NCBI GenBank assembly: GCA_949752795.1
Contig: OX457064.1
Span: 38,622,368 to 38,686,367, forward strand
Reading direction: 5' to 3'
Source: Hyperoodon ampullatus
Taxonomy: Eukaryota > Chordata > Mammalia > Artiodactyla > Ziphiidae
Length of the DNA stretch: 64,000 nt
Of the stretch, positions 63,121-64,000 are shown in pieces. Positions within the stretch are counted from its first letter, which is position 1. Every line of letters starts with the position of its first letter. The notes beneath the pieces are model-generated. The model was not told the DNA's origin, made no database searches, and saw only the letters and a list, made by a program, of their open reading frames with translations. Position numbers and translations under genes: made by a program.

Positions 63121-63838
63121 CTGTTTAAAAAAAAGGCAAAATAAGAATGAAATTAAAATATAACAAAAATGAAGTAGCCAACATCAATTCATTAGTTATA
63201 TGCTAGTTTCTGTATTATGTTGACATTCAGAATTTCACACTAGCAGGTAGAAACACAATTCTGTAACTGCTCTCTTTTGCTTATAGTTGCAAATTTCACT
63301 TCTAGACTATTTTCTTCTCCTGAATAAAGACAGACCATGAAAATTGTTGCTAAAGATCAGTCTAACAGAGTAGATTATATAGGTGAAACACAAAATCTCT
63401 AATTAAATTCTAGAATACTTATACTACATTTTGAGGGGCAGGGTTTCTCCAACCTGTCTGCATTCCCGTTATTAGGAAGGAGAAAAGTAGCAACATGCTT
63501 TGGTTACTAAACATCTAGGGCTAAAAGTCAAAGTTTCTATAATTTAAAAATGTAAAACAAGCCAACAATAAATGTCATCAGGATACTGAATCTTATATAA
63601 ACACATCATCTGTATAATACAGAAATTGTGTCAAATATTGTAAAATAATAAAATGATTTGTGAACGTGATGAAATTTTATTTTAAAAGGCTATGCTGTAA
63701 AGTATGAAATAATAATAGCTACTATAATAATAAACAATACTATAATCAACACCATATAGAAAATATATACATGCTAAGACACACTTACTGCAACAAAATA
63801 TACATTTGGTAAAATAAACCTGAAAAGGTTTCACTTAC
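63121..63838 (-). other. AHR: AHR intron 7
   Basis: AT-rich intron between exons 7 and 8. I see no repeat, exon or RNA gene in it. Confidence 0.8.
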
Positions 63839-64000
63839 TTGGCATCACAACCAGTAGGTGAAAAGTCTAACTTGTGTTTGGTTCTAAAGATGAAATTTTT
63901 GGTTCGGATTTCAAGTATGGATGGTGGCTGCAGTGGAGTAGCTATTGCAAACAAAGCCAACTGAGGTGGAAGTATTGATCCATCTTTCCCTTTCTTGTTC
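63839..64000 (-). CDS. AHR: AHR exon 7 (partial, cut by window end): start of PAS-B ligand-binding domain
   Basis: The coding block ends with a GTAAGT donor at 63838-63833 and leaves two bases of a split Lys codon. The 53 complete codons begin with [20 protein letters not shown] and run on through [20 protein letters not shown] to a GCDA end. This is the linker and first beta-strands of AHR PAS-B. Visible residue 42 is His and 46 is Phe, matching the human ligand-pocket residues His291 and Phe295 as I remember them. The acceptor lies outside the window. PAS-B binds ligand and HSP90, so this block contributes directly to xenobiotic sensing. Identification rests on near-identity with mammalian AHR over the whole block. 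Confidence 0.96.

Larger units (their letters stand above)
54590..64000 (-). other. AHR: AHR gene, 3' part (exon 7 partial to exon 11 and 3'UTR)
   Basis: This is the 3' half of the aryl hydrocarbon receptor gene, a ligand-activated bHLH-PAS transcription factor. On binding dioxins, polycyclic aromatics or tryptophan metabolites it moves from a cytoplasmic HSP90/AIP complex to the nucleus, pairs with ARNT and activates genes such as CYP1A1. Five coding blocks on the minus strand join in phase: 63839-64000, 63011-63120, 62038-62179, 59617-60865 and 57032-57166. Introns measure 718, 831, 1172 and 2450 bases, all GT-AG. The joined blocks encode 598 residues; ligand-pocket residues fall at the positions expected from human numbering minus 249, so about 249 N-terminal residues (bHLH and PAS-A) lie beyond the window. 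No frameshift or premature stop is seen, so the gene looks functional. The left boundary is an estimate from candidate polyadenylation signals. Confidence 0.96.

Noticed and set aside
1..64000. Search for CRISPR arrays, operons, rRNA, functional tRNA genes or a new defence-type system
   Set aside because: The DNA is mammalian. The only tRNA-like sequences are SINE heads, and the regularly repeated units are microsatellites, tandem duplications or dispersed retroelements.

Overview
The window is mammalian nuclear DNA, most likely from a cetacean. The evidence is six tRNA-Glu-derived SINEs of the CHR type typical of whales, dolphins and their relatives, cetartiodactyl-type L1 3' ends, and a full background of ancient mammalian repeats (MIR, L2, MaLR LTRs, hAT/Charlie elements, old L1). 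The base composition is AT-rich with no CpG island. No prokaryotic, CRISPR or operon-like structure is present.

Only one gene is clearly supported: the aryl hydrocarbon receptor gene AHR, on the minus strand at the right edge. The visible part runs from inside exon 7 (cut by the window end at 64000) through exons 8, 9 and 10 to the terminal exon 11, with the stop at 57032-57034. All splice sites are GT-AG and the phases join cleanly, giving 598 C-terminal residues: most of PAS-B, then the acidic and glutamine-rich transactivation region. Exon numbers follow the 11-exon human gene. The 3'UTR probably runs leftward to about 54600 or beyond.

Positions 1 to about 54000 look like the intergenic region downstream of AHR (in other mammals a gene-poor stretch towards SNX13). 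It holds layered transposable elements: a probable solo LTR with 4-bp flanking duplications (1737-2403), a near full-length but decayed L1 (31385-38127), two younger 5'-truncated L1 copies with target-site duplications (23054-23812; 43883-46706), an L1 with a 5' inversion (about 53268-53540), MaLR-type LTRs, hAT elements interrupted by later insertions, and CHR SINEs. The open reading frames here are short and mostly antisense shadows of L1 or SINE sequence.

I found no new multi-gene system. The most useful observations concern AHR: alanine at the residue equivalent to human Val381 / mouse Ala375, which influences ligand affinity; small in-frame length differences in the last exon; a perfect 57-bp intronic tandem duplication; and a perfect 17-bp intronic hairpin. 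The repeats also give clear relative insertion ages. Comparisons with human or mouse AHR and with repeat families are from memory, not from alignment.
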